Assembly (NCBI GenBank): GCA_902529115.1
Contig: CABZVB010000004.1
Span: forward strand, 1-64,000
Direction: 5' to 3'
DNA from: an uncultured Balneola sp.
Lineage (GTDB): Bacteria > Bacteroidota > Rhodothermia > Balneolales > Balneolaceae
Length of the DNA stretch: 64,000 bases
Shown: positions 47,030 to 56,340 of the stretch, in pieces
Position numbering within the stretch: position 1 is the stretch's first letter
Layout: each line of letters opens with the position of its first letter
Notes under the pieces: generated by a model
The model's input: only the letters and a program-made list of their open reading frames with translations
Database searches by the model: none
Told to the model about the DNA's origin: nothing
Translations under genes and position numbers: made by a program

Positions 47030-47056
47030 AATAGTATTATGGATTAAAATACTATT
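47030..47056. repeat. 9-bp inverted repeat between two unrelated genes
   Basis: The sequence aatagtatt-(atggattaa)-aatactatt is a perfect 9-bp stem with a nine-base loop, 33 bases after the preceding stop. It lacks a T run, so it might be a terminator of weak type or an operator for the SGNH hydrolase gene. Confidence 0.35.
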
Positions 47057-47152
47057 GAGTTAAAAATGATAAGAAGAAATTTAATTTTTCACTTAAACTT
47101 TAGATCAATATTTAAATGGAGTTGTGTTTCAGAATAACAAAAAAATATACAA

Positions 47153-48253
47153 GTGAAATTTTTTTCTAAATACGAATATATTTTATTGATAGGTAGTTTC
47201 ATAATATCTCTATTGCTTACAGAGATTAGTGCAGTTATATGGCTTAAATATTTTGCTGAAGAGTCACAATATCGTAAATATTCACTGTATACAAATGTTC
47301 CTGAAACTAAATTTCAATGGTCTAAACATCACTATTTAAATTATTATCCTACACCAAACTATAAGAGAGGATTAACAAGTCATAATTCGCTTGGTTTTCG
47401 AGGTGATGAAATTGTAAGGATTAAGCAGGATGATACTTATAGAATCGTAGTATTAGGAGGCTCCACTACTTACACCATAGAGGTAGATGATGATGATAGT
47501 ACATTTACTAAACTATTAGAGAACGAATTAAATAAACAAATAGATAATTTAAAAGTCGAAGTTATTAATGCAGGTGTTGGCGGATATACAACTTGGGAAT
47601 CATTACTTAATCTGCAACTACGCATTTTAGATTTAGTGCCAGACTTAATTATTATTTATCATGGTACTAATGATGTTCATTCAAGACTTGTATTACCAGA
47701 GTACTATAAGAGTGATAATTCAGGATACAGAAAACAATGGCAAAATCCTGATATAAACATTTTGGAAAGGAGCGCTTTATTAAGAATTTTTTTGCGCAAA
47801 TTCGGTTTAACACATCAACTTAATCTGGGTTCTGTAATTAGTTCAAATCATTTCGTTGGCAAGCAATTAGATATACTTAGTCAAGAAGAATTGATACAAA
47901 TACTTAATCAAAACAAGCCAATATATTTTAAGCGTAACATTGAAAATATGATAGCGATAGCTAGAGAAAATCAAATAGCAGTTTTATTATCGACATGGGC
48001 TCATACACCATACTTTAATGATTATGCATCAACATTGGTATATCGAATTGGTTTTAGTGAACATAACAATGTTTTGAAAAGTATTGCTATAGAAAAAAAC
48101 ATTCCCTTAATCGATTTTGCTAAATATATGTCAAAAGATGTTACTTATTGGGCTGACGGAAGACATTTAAATGAAAAAGGTGTAAAACTAAAAACACAGT
48201 ATTTCTTGGAATATATAATGGAGAATAACATGATTGGAGCTGATCACGAATAA
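47153..48253 (+). CDS. SGNH/GDSL hydrolase, membrane-anchored
   Basis: The 366-residue protein from GTG 47153 has one N-terminal membrane helix (about residues 11-32), after which the protein faces the periplasm. The SGNH blocks are present: VVLGGSTTYT (block I Ser), NAGVGGYTTWE (Gly block), IIIYHGTNDVHS (Asn block) and the C-terminal DGRHLNEKG with the Asp-x-x-His pair. Such enzymes deacetylate or esterify polysaccharides or lipids, and the substrate is unknown. It is more A+T-rich than its neighbours by eye. Confidence 0.82.
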   Translation: MKFFSKYEYILLIGSFIISLLLTEISAVIWLKYFAEESQYRKYSLYTNVPETKFQWSKHHYLNYYPTPNYKRGLTSHNSLGFRGDEIVRIKQDDTYRIVVLGGSTTYTIEVDDDDSTFTKLLENELNKQIDNLKVEVINAGVGGYTTWESLLNLQLRILDLVPDLIIIYHGTNDVHSRLVLPEYYKSDNSGYRKQWQNPDINILERSALLRIFLRKFGLTHQLNLGSVISSNHFVGKQLDILSQEELIQILNQNKPIYFKRNIENMIAIARENQIAVLLSTWAHTPYFNDYASTLVYRIGFSEHNNVLKSIAIEKNIPLIDFAKYMSKDVTYWADGRHLNEKGVKLKTQYFLEYIMENNMIGADHE

Positions 48254-48409
48254 TCTTAACTATATTCATCAGAAGTGTACGTGTTTGCATGTCCTATAAT
48301 ATATATTATGTAAAGTAGAATAGTCTACGTAATTGTACTTAATAATATTACAGATACTTATCCCTCTCTATAATTGCATATTCTACACCAAATTAGAATG
48401 TAGAGTTGG

Positions 48410-48868
48410 TTAGCTTAAAGCTTCTCTGATTTTATTAAAGTTAGGTAATTTTCCTGCGTCTTTTAGTATTTCTGAATGCAATAATTTCATGTCACTATCG
48501 AGTACAAATACACTTCGCTTTGCTACACCTATCATCCCATAGTGATCATTATTTAAAACACCAAAATTAGTAGACTGAACTTTGTTAAAATCACTTAATA
48601 AGTTAAAATTCAAATTTGTTGACTCTTTGAAGGCTTTTAAACAAAAAAAGCTATCAATCGATATACCGTAAACATCCGTTCTTAACGACTCATATACTTT
48701 CATATTATCACGCACTGTACACATTTCTGTCGTACATACGCCAGTAAACGCTAATGGGAAAAACAATAGAATAGTGTTTTTATCGGTTCCTGACTTAATT
48801 GTAACATAGTTCCCATCTGTATCTTGTAATGTAATACTGGGAATTTCATCCCCTATTTGGTAACTCAT
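48410..48868 (-). CDS. Peroxiredoxin (AhpE/Prx5-like)
   Basis: The 152-residue thioredoxin-fold protein has the Prx active site FFPLAFTGVCTTEMC: Pro38, Thr42 and peroxidatic Cys45, with Cys50 nearby as a possible resolving residue. Its short length and GVCTTEMCTVRDNM resemble AhpE-type peroxiredoxins. It reduces hydrogen peroxide and organic peroxides in the cytoplasm. It lies 13 bases after an unknown membrane protein and may share a transcript with der. Confidence 0.87.
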   Translation of the reverse strand: MSYQIGDEIPSITLQDTDGNYVTIKSGTDKNTILLFFPLAFTGVCTTEMCTVRDNMKVYESLRTDVYGISIDSFFCLKAFKESTNLNFNLLSDFNKVQSTNFGVLNNDHYGMIGVAKRSVFVLDSDMKLLHSEILKDAGKLPNFNKIREALS

Positions 48869-48881
48869 ATAAAATTACTAT

Positions 48882-49490
48882 TTAAGTTTTTTTGATATTT
48901 ATTGGGTATTTAATCAAACTAAATGTTAATAGAATCATTCCAAGGCATAGAAAAATCGCTCCTAACAATAATTCGTTTTCTGTATTTTCGATGCTTATTA
49001 AAGGAATGATATAAGCGCATAAAAACGCAAATATGGACATTATAAATGTCCATTTCCATTCAAAAAGGATAGTGTTCACACTAAACAATAGTAGTGAAAC
49101 TAAAACAGCGCCAGCCTGCATTATAAATTCTAAAATGTCTTTTATTGCATAACTGGTAGGGATAATTGCGAAGAAAATAATACCTGACATAGGAAGCAAT
49201 GTCAGGTAAATAGGAAACCGTGCGAACACTGGCTTTGAGTCTCTAATAATTACAAATAGAGCAGATAAGACTAAACTAATGCTTACAAAGTTTCCCCATG
49301 CCACCACGTCCCGAACAAGATAACTGGGACCTTCTAAAATATAAATCTTAGATACAATGAAGCTAAGTAAACTACCCAAGACATATATTTTTGTTAGGTT
49401 TTTGAAGTTTAAGGAACTTGGAAGTAGTGCGATAAAGCATAAAAGAGCTACTAATAACTCTAAACCATGTGCTAAGATCTCAATTTCCAT
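48882..49490 (-). CDS. Multi-pass membrane protein of unknown function
   Basis: I do not recognise this 202-residue protein. It has about six or seven membrane helices (near 6-24, 33-50, 64-84, 92-112, 119-139, 145-165 and 175-194) with few polar loops, like some small YhhN-like or stress-linked integral proteins, though no motif stands out. It lies seven bases downstream of der and 13 bases upstream of the peroxiredoxin gene. Confidence 0.6.
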   Translation of the reverse strand: MEIEILAHGLELLVALLCFIALLPSSLNFKNLTKIYVLGSLLSFIVSKIYILEGPSYLVRDVVAWGNFVSISLVLSALFVIIRDSKPVFARFPIYLTLLPMSGIIFFAIIPTSYAIKDILEFIMQAGAVLVSLLLFSVNTILFEWKWTFIMSIFAFLCAYIIPLISIENTENELLLGAIFLCLGMILLTFSLIKYPINIKKT

Positions 49491-49497
49491 AACACTC

Positions 49498-50805
49498 CTA
49501 TTTTTGTTTAAAAACCATTGTTATAGGTACGCCGGCAAACTTATAGGTTTCCCGAATTTGATTCTCTAAATATCGTCGGTAATTAGCAGGTAAGTCTTGT
49601 GGGTTATTCATAAAAAACTTAAAAACAGGTGGATTGGATTTCACTTGTGAGCTATACTGTATCTTCAATTCTCGGCCTCTTTTCATAGGTAATGGACGTT
49701 TGAGGAGTGTTTTTGCGATAAAGTTATTAAAATCAGATGTGCTAATTTGCTTGTTTTTTTCTTCAATTACTTTGTCACATAACTCCAAGACTTTATGTAT
49801 ACGTTTTTTATTAGTCGCAGATATAGTCAATATGGGAATATAGTCCATTTGCGGTATCGCATCATATACAATTTTTTCAAATTCGCGCACGGTATAAGTA
49901 TTTTTATCTTCAACTAAATCCCATTTATTCCATACAATGACTAAACCCTTGTTGTATTCTTCCGCTTGTCTGAGTACGCGCTTGTCTTGAGCATCAAATC
50001 CTCTTTTTGCATCTAAAATGAGTATTGCAATATCGCATTCACGAATAGCCTTTTCTGTTCTTACAGTGCTATAAAACTCAATATTTTCTTTGATTTTCAC
50101 CTTTTTTCTAAGTCCAGCGGTATCCATTAGCATGTATTCTTTATCATTGAATGATAAATAGGTATTGATGGTATCTCTAGTTGTACCTGCAATATCCGTA
50201 ACAATGCATCTTTTATCATCAACTAAGGCATTGATTAAGCTGCTTTTACCTACATTTGGTCTTCCAATGAACGCTAGTTTTGGAAAAGTTTCATGATGTT
50301 CAGGCTCATATTCAGGTAATAATTCAACTATTCGGTCCATGAGTTCACCTGTACCTGTCCCACTTATAGCCGAAATTGGATATAATTCATTAAATCCTAA
50401 GCTGTAAAATTCAGAGGCATCAAGCCTTCTATCTTCATTATCTGCTTTATTTGCGACGAGTAAAACGGGTTTTTGCTGCCTTTGCAAAATTTGTGCAACA
50501 GATTCATCCAGCATATTTATGCCAGTTTTTGCGTCGACAACAAATAGTATTAAATCGGACTCATTTATAGAAATGATTACTTGTTCGCGGATACCAACTG
50601 CAATTATATCAAGCTCATCAGGCAAATAACCGCCAGTATCTATGATGTTGAAATCTACTCCATTCCAATAAGTATCTCCATAATGTCGATCACGTGTTAC
50701 TCCATACTCATCATGGACTATAGCTTTTCTTTCGCCAACAAGGCGATTGAATATGGTTGATTTACCGACATTGGGCCGGCCTACAATGGAGACTATAGGG
50801 AGCAT
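49498..50805 (-). CDS. der: GTPase Der (EngA)
   Basis: The 435-residue protein has the diagnostic two tandem G domains: G1 motifs GRPNVGKS at about 8-15 and again at about 180-187, with two NKAD/NKWD specificity motifs (NKADNED and NKWDLVE), and a C-terminal KH-like domain starting near residue 350. Der is required for 50S ribosomal subunit assembly. It is the first gene of a three-gene minus-strand group. Confidence 0.96.
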   Translation of the reverse strand: MLPIVSIVGRPNVGKSTIFNRLVGERKAIVHDEYGVTRDRHYGDTYWNGVDFNIIDTGGYLPDELDIIAVGIREQVIISINESDLILFVVDAKTGINMLDESVAQILQRQQKPVLLVANKADNEDRRLDASEFYSLGFNELYPISAISGTGTGELMDRIVELLPEYEPEHHETFPKLAFIGRPNVGKSSLINALVDDKRCIVTDIAGTTRDTINTYLSFNDKEYMLMDTAGLRKKVKIKENIEFYSTVRTEKAIRECDIAILILDAKRGFDAQDKRVLRQAEEYNKGLVIVWNKWDLVEDKNTYTVREFEKIVYDAIPQMDYIPILTISATNKKRIHKVLELCDKVIEEKNKQISTSDFNNFIAKTLLKRPLPMKRGRELKIQYSSQVKSNPPVFKFFMNNPQDLPANYRRYLENQIRETYKFAGVPITMVFKQK

Positions 50806-50863
50806 TTGCTTTATTATTTAGATAAATTATATAAAAAGATACGTAAATATATAATCAGCTAGA

Positions 50864-51109
50864 ATGTTAAAGACTATTTATGAAAGTTTTGGCTTCGCAG
50901 GCTCTTTACTACTATCTCTCCTAATTTTTTTGTTTCTTATTTTGTGGTTAGCAGGCATAGCAGGAATTACTCAGCCTAAAGATGGTGGCAAAGTTCGATA
51001 TAAACCTTGGATGGTATGGCTTGCAGTCTTGTTTCCATTGTACCCCATTGCTTGGATAATTAACCAAATATGGAATCATTTCTCTATAATGAAAACTAAA
51101 AATAGGTAA
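50864..51109 (+). CDS. Small two-helix membrane protein
   Basis: The 81-residue protein has two membrane helices (about 10-34 and 47-67) separated by a short basic loop (QPKDGGKVRYKPW). I do not recognise a family. It diverges from der with a 58-base gap, and a good hairpin terminator follows after it. Confidence 0.55.
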   Translation: MLKTIYESFGFAGSLLLSLLIFLFLILWLAGIAGITQPKDGGKVRYKPWMVWLAVLFPLYPIAWIINQIWNHFSIMKTKNR

Positions 51110-51254
51110 AATGTTATACTGCAGTTATTTAACATATTAACCTAATTTTATTTTAAGCTAATACATTAGTTAGTTATGTTTCAAATGTGTTCGGATTTGT
51201 AATTGTATTGGTCAGACTATTTATCTACTATGAGTGAATAATGGGTAATATTCG

Positions 51255-51277
51255 CTGTTATTCGTAACAGTATTTTT
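51255..51277 (+). terminator. Intrinsic terminator-like hairpin (TTCG loop)
   Basis: The sequence ctgtta-ttcg-taacag has a 6-bp perfect stem with a stable TTCG tetraloop and is followed by tattttt. It lies between the small membrane protein and tdk, about 145 bases after the former's stop. It is the best terminator candidate seen in the window. Confidence 0.5.
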
Positions 51278-51369
51278 AGTATTAGTATAAACCCTTAGTG
51301 AACAAAATCATCAAACTAATTTGTGATCAAATGCATAGAGGCATTAACAAATAAGACCCAACTGAGAAT

Positions 51370-51960
51370 ATGATAAATGAGCCCAGTTATTTACCCCAAG
51401 AGTATGGATGGATTGAAGTCATTTGTGGGGGGATGTTTAGTGGAAAAACCGAAGAATTAATTAGACGAGCAAGACGAGCTCAGATTGCAGGACAAAAGGT
51501 GTTGGTTATAAAACCCACTGTTGATAACCGATATAGTTCATCTGACGTAGTCTCTCATGACAAAAGTACTATACCCTCATTGGTAGTTAAAACTGTTGAC
51601 GAAATTATTGAAAAAAGTGAAAATTTTAGGGTTATTTGTATTGATGAAGCACAGTTCTTCAGTAATAATCTATTAAATATCGTAAATGAGCTAGCTAACA
51701 ATAATAGACGAGTCATCATTGCAGGACTAGACATGGATTATGAGGGTAAACCTTTTGGTCCAATGCCCTATTTATTGGCTATCGCCGAATTTGTAACAAA
51801 ATTACATGCAATTTGCACCAAAAGTGGAATGCTAGCAAGTTATTCGCAGCGGGTCATTGACTCAGATAGACAAGTTTTAGTAGGTGAATACGATGCTTAT
51901 GAACCTAGAGCTCGACATTGTTTTACCGCAGGAATCGACAAAAAGAGCAAAAAGCATTAA
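51370..51960 (+). CDS. tdk: Thymidine kinase
   Basis: The 196-residue protein is a TK1-type thymidine kinase: P-loop GGMFSGKT near residue 20, VIKPTVDNRY, VSHDKST, DEAQFF and GLDMDYEGKPFGPM. The zinc-ribbon (lasso) cysteines of the classic form are incomplete: CTKS replaces C-x-x-C, and RARHC keeps only one. This is also seen in Bacteroidota enzymes as I remember them. It salvages thymidine to dTMP. The nucleoside transporter gene follows. Confidence 0.93.
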   Translation: MINEPSYLPQEYGWIEVICGGMFSGKTEELIRRARRAQIAGQKVLVIKPTVDNRYSSSDVVSHDKSTIPSLVVKTVDEIIEKSENFRVICIDEAQFFSNNLLNIVNELANNNRRVIIAGLDMDYEGKPFGPMPYLLAIAEFVTKLHAICTKSGMLASYSQRVIDSDRQVLVGEYDAYEPRARHCFTAGIDKKSKKH

Positions 51961-51986
51961 GATTACTAACCAATGGAAATACTTTC

Positions 51987-53321
51987 ATGTTATTAGATAT
52001 TTTAAGAGGTCTTATAGGAATGTTGGCGATTATAGGACTAAGTTACGCCTTAAGTTCTAACAAGAAAGCGGTTAATTGGAAGTTGGTCTTTACGGGACTT
52101 ACAATCCAATTTATACTGGCAATTTTTATTTTAAAATCTAATGTTCTAAGAGATTTTTGGTTTCCTTTAGGCTGGCCTAAGTTATTATTTGAGTGGATAG
52201 CCAGTTTTTTTGTCATCGTACTTACCTACACCACAGCTGGTGCTGAATTTCTATTTAGCTCGTTAGCCCGAGGACCAGAGTACGAAGATTCGTTTGGAGT
52301 TATTTTCGCATTTCAGGTACTCCCGACCATCATCTTTTTTGCATCCCTCACTTCTATATTATACCACTATGGTATTTTACAGTGGGTTATAAAACGAATA
52401 TCTAAGGGTATTCAAAAACTTATGGGGACTTCAGGCGCAGAAACCCTTTCCGTAATATCCAATATTTTTGTTGGCCAAACAGAAGCACCATTAGTGATTA
52501 AGCCTTTCTTAGATAAAATGACAAAATCTGAGTTGTTGGCGGTTATGACGGGTGGAATGGCTACCATTGCAGGTGGCGTGATGGCAGCTTATGTAGCTAT
52601 ACTAGGTCAATCATTCGCAATGGCCAATGGTTTAGAGTTAATAGTAGCGCAACAACTTTTCGCTGAGCGATTATTAGGAGCCTCTCTAATGGCCGCCCCA
52701 GCAGCATTAATTATAGCCAAAATTTTAGAGCCTGAAACCGAAAAAGCCGTCACTGCCGGTACTGTTGAAATGATTGTTGAGAAATCAGATGCAAATGGGA
52801 TTGATGCAGCGGCAACTGGTGCAGGAGTTGGTCTTAAACTCGCGGCTAATGTGGGAGCTATGTTATTAGCTTTCATTGCTCTTTTAGCAATGATCAATGG
52901 CTTGTTGGATTGGGTAGGTTTTAATATGGGATTGAACTCTCTAATTGATAATTCATTAAGTATAGAATGGATACTTGGGTGGATTTTAGCCCCTGTTGCT
53001 TGGGTTATTGGCATACCTCTTCAAGATGTGACTTCCGTTGGTTCTTTGATAGGGACTAAAATTGTACTCAATGAATTTGTCGCTTATTTAAACTTGGCTG
53101 AATTAGTCGCTGCTGCAAATCTAACACCTAAAACAATTGCGATGGCTACTTTTGCTTTATGTGGTTTTGCAAATTTATCCTCAATTGCCATTCAGATTGG
53201 AGGAATTGGTAGTCTAGCCCCGTCTAGAAAATCAGAAATAGCAAGCTTCGGAATAAAAGCTGTTTTTGCCGGAACAATGGCTAATTTGATGACTGCTACT
53301 TGGGCTGGAATGTTATTTTAA
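51987..53321 (+). CDS. Concentrative nucleoside transporter (NupC/CNT family)
   Basis: The protein is 444 residues from ATG 51987; a longer frame reaching back into tdk is not credible. About ten membrane helices carry the CNT motifs VISNIFVGQTEAPLVIKPFL, MTGGMATIAGGVMAAYV, PAALIIAKILEPE and CGFANLSSIAIQIGGIG. It imports nucleosides with Na+ or H+ across the inner membrane. It lies 26 bases after tdk, and together they form a thymidine salvage pair. Confidence 0.9.
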   Translation: MLLDILRGLIGMLAIIGLSYALSSNKKAVNWKLVFTGLTIQFILAIFILKSNVLRDFWFPLGWPKLLFEWIASFFVIVLTYTTAGAEFLFSSLARGPEYEDSFGVIFAFQVLPTIIFFASLTSILYHYGILQWVIKRISKGIQKLMGTSGAETLSVISNIFVGQTEAPLVIKPFLDKMTKSELLAVMTGGMATIAGGVMAAYVAILGQSFAMANGLELIVAQQLFAERLLGASLMAAPAALIIAKILEPETEKAVTAGTVEMIVEKSDANGIDAAATGAGVGLKLAANVGAMLLAFIALLAMINGLLDWVGFNMGLNSLIDNSLSIEWILGWILAPVAWVIGIPLQDVTSVGSLIGTKIVLNEFVAYLNLAELVAAANLTPKTIAMATFALCGFANLSSIAIQIGGIGSLAPSRKSEIASFGIKAVFAGTMANLMTATWAGMLF

Positions 53322-53462
53322 AAAAGACACAATCTTTCTTTAAATTTAGACGTTATTAATGGCTGATAGAAATGATCTTAATTTGGTTATGCTATCTGTT
53401 TCAAAACTTCAAAAAATGACTAATTAACTATTCATTTAATCGTGATAAAAGAAATAATTATT

Positions 53463-55427
53463 ATGCTCACAAAAAGAGGATATCACACTCCACTACTTAT
53501 AGTTTTTGCATTAAGTATGACGACTCTCTATTGTACAAGTATACCCAAAATACTTAACAATAATTTTTCAGAATCTGTCGTAGGTACTGTTGGACCAGAG
53601 GTAATTAAATATGAGGATTTAATTCAAGGTTTTCTCTCAGGTGGTATAAACCAAGAGCCCACAGCCGAGGAGTTAAAAGAATTTTTACCTATTTATTTGG
53701 ATTATCGAGCCAAATTGTTGTCAGCACGAGAAGCAGGTTATTTCGAGAATAAAACAATCCTGGATGAATACGCTTTGTATGGAAAACAAGCAGCATATGC
53801 TTACTGGTTAGACCGCGAAATTAAACCGACGATTTTCGAACAATTTAAAAGTAGATATAGTGAAGAATTAAAATCATCGCATGTCTTAATCTCATTATCC
53901 CAAAATGCACAACCATCAGATACCTTAGCTGCCTATAACAAGATAATGGAAGCTAGAGAGCTATTTTTATCGGGAGTTAAGACAATTGCTGAATTAAATG
54001 AAGAGTACTCATCATCCCGAAATGGGCAGTTGATGGGTGGTGAGTTACCATGGTTTAGTGTGGGTGTAACTGTGGGGGCTTTTGAGGATGCTTTATATGC
54101 ACTTGATCAAGGTGAGATATCTATGCCAGTTCGCACGCAATTTGGTTACCACCTTATCTATTTAGAAGAGCGAAGAAAACGCACTCCTGCAAGAAATGTT
54201 TCTCACATTTTCATTTCTCGTAAGGGTGATCTTGAAAAAATGGATGATTTACATGAACAATTAGAACAAGGAACTCCATGGTTGAATTTAGTTGTCGAAT
54301 TTTCAGAAGATAGAGCATCCATATCTAATGAAGGAAATATTGGTTGGGTATCTTATAGTAGTAGATATGATAAAGCATTTATTGATTCTGTAATGAACCT
54401 AGATTCTACCCTCCCATATTCAAAACCAATCGAGAGTATATATGGTATTCATATTTTTCGAATTGATTCCGTTCAGACATTTAAAAATGAGGCAGCAAAG
54501 GATGAATTCTTAAATCAGGAATTGGATAAAAGTTCTAACTTTGAGCGAAGTAATGGATTTGTAATAAATTGGTTATCTGAGCAATACAATCTTAGTATTA
54601 ACACAAATCTCATAACTGAAATTATTAATACCTTATCCGCTTTAGATTCATTGCCTATTGTCCAGGTATATGATGTAGCGGATAGTTTTTCGCAAGATAC
54701 CTTATTCATTTTTCAAGGTAGAATCGCAACAGCAACTGATTTTTACGGCTACCTTATAGATAAATACTCTGATAAGGAGCTAAACCAGGTACAGCCAAGT
54801 TGGTTTAGTGACTATCAAGAATATTTTTTAGATTCTGAACTATTAAATTTTACATTAAACGTATTTCCAGAGTTTTCTGAACAAACCGACTCCTATCATA
54901 GAGGTCTTGTAGTATATCAAATCAATGAAGACTCAGTATGGAGTAGCGTAACTGTTGACTCTACCCTTTTAATGAACCGTTATTTTAATAATGACACCGA
55001 TTACCAATTTGAAACACGCTACTACTATCACCTTGTCTCTGCTAGATATGATTCAACCCTTAAAAAAGCAGAGGACTTTATTTCCCTAGGTGGGCATCCA
55101 GATAGCCTAAGAGTTAATGATTATCCAGTAGCAGTAATGTCCGATTCAACAGGAATATTTGAGGGTGAACCATTTACCCGATTAGCTGAAATGGAAACGG
55201 GGAAAATTAGTGAATACTTCACTTATAACAACAGAAAGGCATTTTTTGTACTAAACGATGTCTTACCGGCTAGAAAAATGACCTTTGATGAAGCATTCAA
55301 TCGTTTATTATCGGATTATCAACCAATACGTGAACAAAATTGGTTGCGACGACTTAGAGACAAATATCAAATTCAAGCTTTTCCAGAAATCATTAGCGAA
55401 AAATTCAGGTTATCTGAGATAAATTAA
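53463..55427 (+). CDS. Parvulin-type peptidyl-prolyl isomerase, lipoprotein (SurA/PpiD-like)
   Basis: From ATG 53463 the protein is 654 residues, with a lipoprotein-type signal ending TTLYC. An in-frame GTG lies seven codons upstream. It has an N-terminal helical chaperone region and two tandem PpiC domains. The first runs from SSHVLISLSQNA to GELPWFSVG and TQFGYHLIYLEER. The second, shorter one runs from VSHIFISRKGD to NEGNIGWVSYSS and IYGIHIFRID. A long C-terminal region of unassigned fold follows. It assists folding of outer-membrane proteins in the periplasm. It is the first of three such genes in a row. Confidence 0.84.
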   Translation: MLTKRGYHTPLLIVFALSMTTLYCTSIPKILNNNFSESVVGTVGPEVIKYEDLIQGFLSGGINQEPTAEELKEFLPIYLDYRAKLLSAREAGYFENKTILDEYALYGKQAAYAYWLDREIKPTIFEQFKSRYSEELKSSHVLISLSQNAQPSDTLAAYNKIMEARELFLSGVKTIAELNEEYSSSRNGQLMGGELPWFSVGVTVGAFEDALYALDQGEISMPVRTQFGYHLIYLEERRKRTPARNVSHIFISRKGDLEKMDDLHEQLEQGTPWLNLVVEFSEDRASISNEGNIGWVSYSSRYDKAFIDSVMNLDSTLPYSKPIESIYGIHIFRIDSVQTFKNEAAKDEFLNQELDKSSNFERSNGFVINWLSEQYNLSINTNLITEIINTLSALDSLPIVQVYDVADSFSQDTLFIFQGRIATATDFYGYLIDKYSDKELNQVQPSWFSDYQEYFLDSELLNFTLNVFPEFSEQTDSYHRGLVVYQINEDSVWSSVTVDSTLLMNRYFNNDTDYQFETRYYYHLVSARYDSTLKKAEDFISLGGHPDSLRVNDYPVAVMSDSTGIFEGEPFTRLAEMETGKISEYFTYNNRKAFFVLNDVLPARKMTFDEAFNRLLSDYQPIREQNWLRRLRDKYQIQAFPEIISEKFRLSEIN

Positions 55428-55484
55428 CCGTTTTATAAATCGGATATTAATCAATGGTTAAAACTGAATATAAACTTTAAAACG

Positions 55485-56336
55485 TTGAAATTAAATCACA
55501 TTTCACCTTTACTACTGATCTTGGTACTCTTGAATTGTGATTTCAAGAGCTCAAGTGATGAGTATATAATAGCAAAGGTAAACAATGATGTTTTATTACG
55601 ATCTGACTTATTAAATAAAATACCTTCACAACAATTTGCATTTGCAGACTCAACTCATGTTATGACTACCTTTACTCAGCAGTGGATTCAAGATAGGATA
55701 TTGTTACAAGAGGCATATCGGTTACGTATCCATCAGGATGAAGAGGTATTAAGCCAAATAAACGAGCTTAAAGAAGATTATATTTTGCAAGTATCAAAAG
55801 ATTACATAACTAAAGAACTAAATCAGAATATAGAGGTTTCTTTAGCCGAGGCTAGGGATTATTATCAAGATAACAAAGATAACTTTTTGCTAAATGAGCG
55901 ATTTATACGGTTTCGTTTTTTTAAAAGTACAAGCTTTAATGATGCATATAGTGCCCGACAAGAACTTTTAAGGGGAATTGATTGGGAGAAAGTCGTTAGA
56001 AAATATGCACTTCAACCTGAATATGCCCTTGACCATTCCGAACGTTTTTGGCCAATTTCAAGAGCAGCGTACGACTCTCCTGTGATGAATAGATACTTAC
56101 AGAGAATAGGGTTGAGTGAAATTTCAGTGATCCAAAAAGTTGGGAATGAATATCATTTTGTTCAACTTTTAGAGGAGAAATCAAAAGGAGAACACCCAGA
56201 TTTAGAGTGGCTGCTATCAGAAATCCAAGATTGGCTCTTATTAGAAAAAAAACGTACTAGTTTTAAAAGCTATCAACAGAATCTCTATCTTCAGGCAGAG
56301 GCGAATAACGAGATAGAAATAAATTTACCCAATTGA
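55485..56336 (+). CDS. SurA-like chaperone lipoprotein without a clear PPIase domain
   Basis: The 283-residue protein has a lipobox LVLLNC (Cys17) and a SurA N-terminal-like helical region (IIAKVNNDVLLRSDLL, QWIQDRILLQEAYRLRI). The middle has FIRFRFFKSTSFNDAYSARQELL and VIQKVGNEYHFVQLLEEK in PpiC-like order, but the isomerase core is short and degenerate. It probably acts as a holdase. The start is TTG, with no ATG before the lipobox. It lies between a PpiC lipoprotein and surA, ending four bases before the latter. Confidence 0.78.
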   Translation: MKLNHISPLLLILVLLNCDFKSSSDEYIIAKVNNDVLLRSDLLNKIPSQQFAFADSTHVMTTFTQQWIQDRILLQEAYRLRIHQDEEVLSQINELKEDYILQVSKDYITKELNQNIEVSLAEARDYYQDNKDNFLLNERFIRFRFFKSTSFNDAYSARQELLRGIDWEKVVRKYALQPEYALDHSERFWPISRAAYDSPVMNRYLQRIGLSEISVIQKVGNEYHFVQLLEEKSKGEHPDLEWLLSEIQDWLLLEKKRTSFKSYQQNLYLQAEANNEIEINLPN

Positions 56337-56340
56337 ATCT

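Noticed and set aside
48299-48312. Palindromic A+T stretch ataatatatattat as an operator
   Set aside because: Such palindromes are expected by chance in A+T-rich spacer DNA, and it lies between convergent genes.
51918-51986. N-terminal extension of the nucleoside transporter into tdk
   Set aside because: It would overlap tdk by more than 40 bases with residues unlike the family. ATG 51987 gives the normal start.
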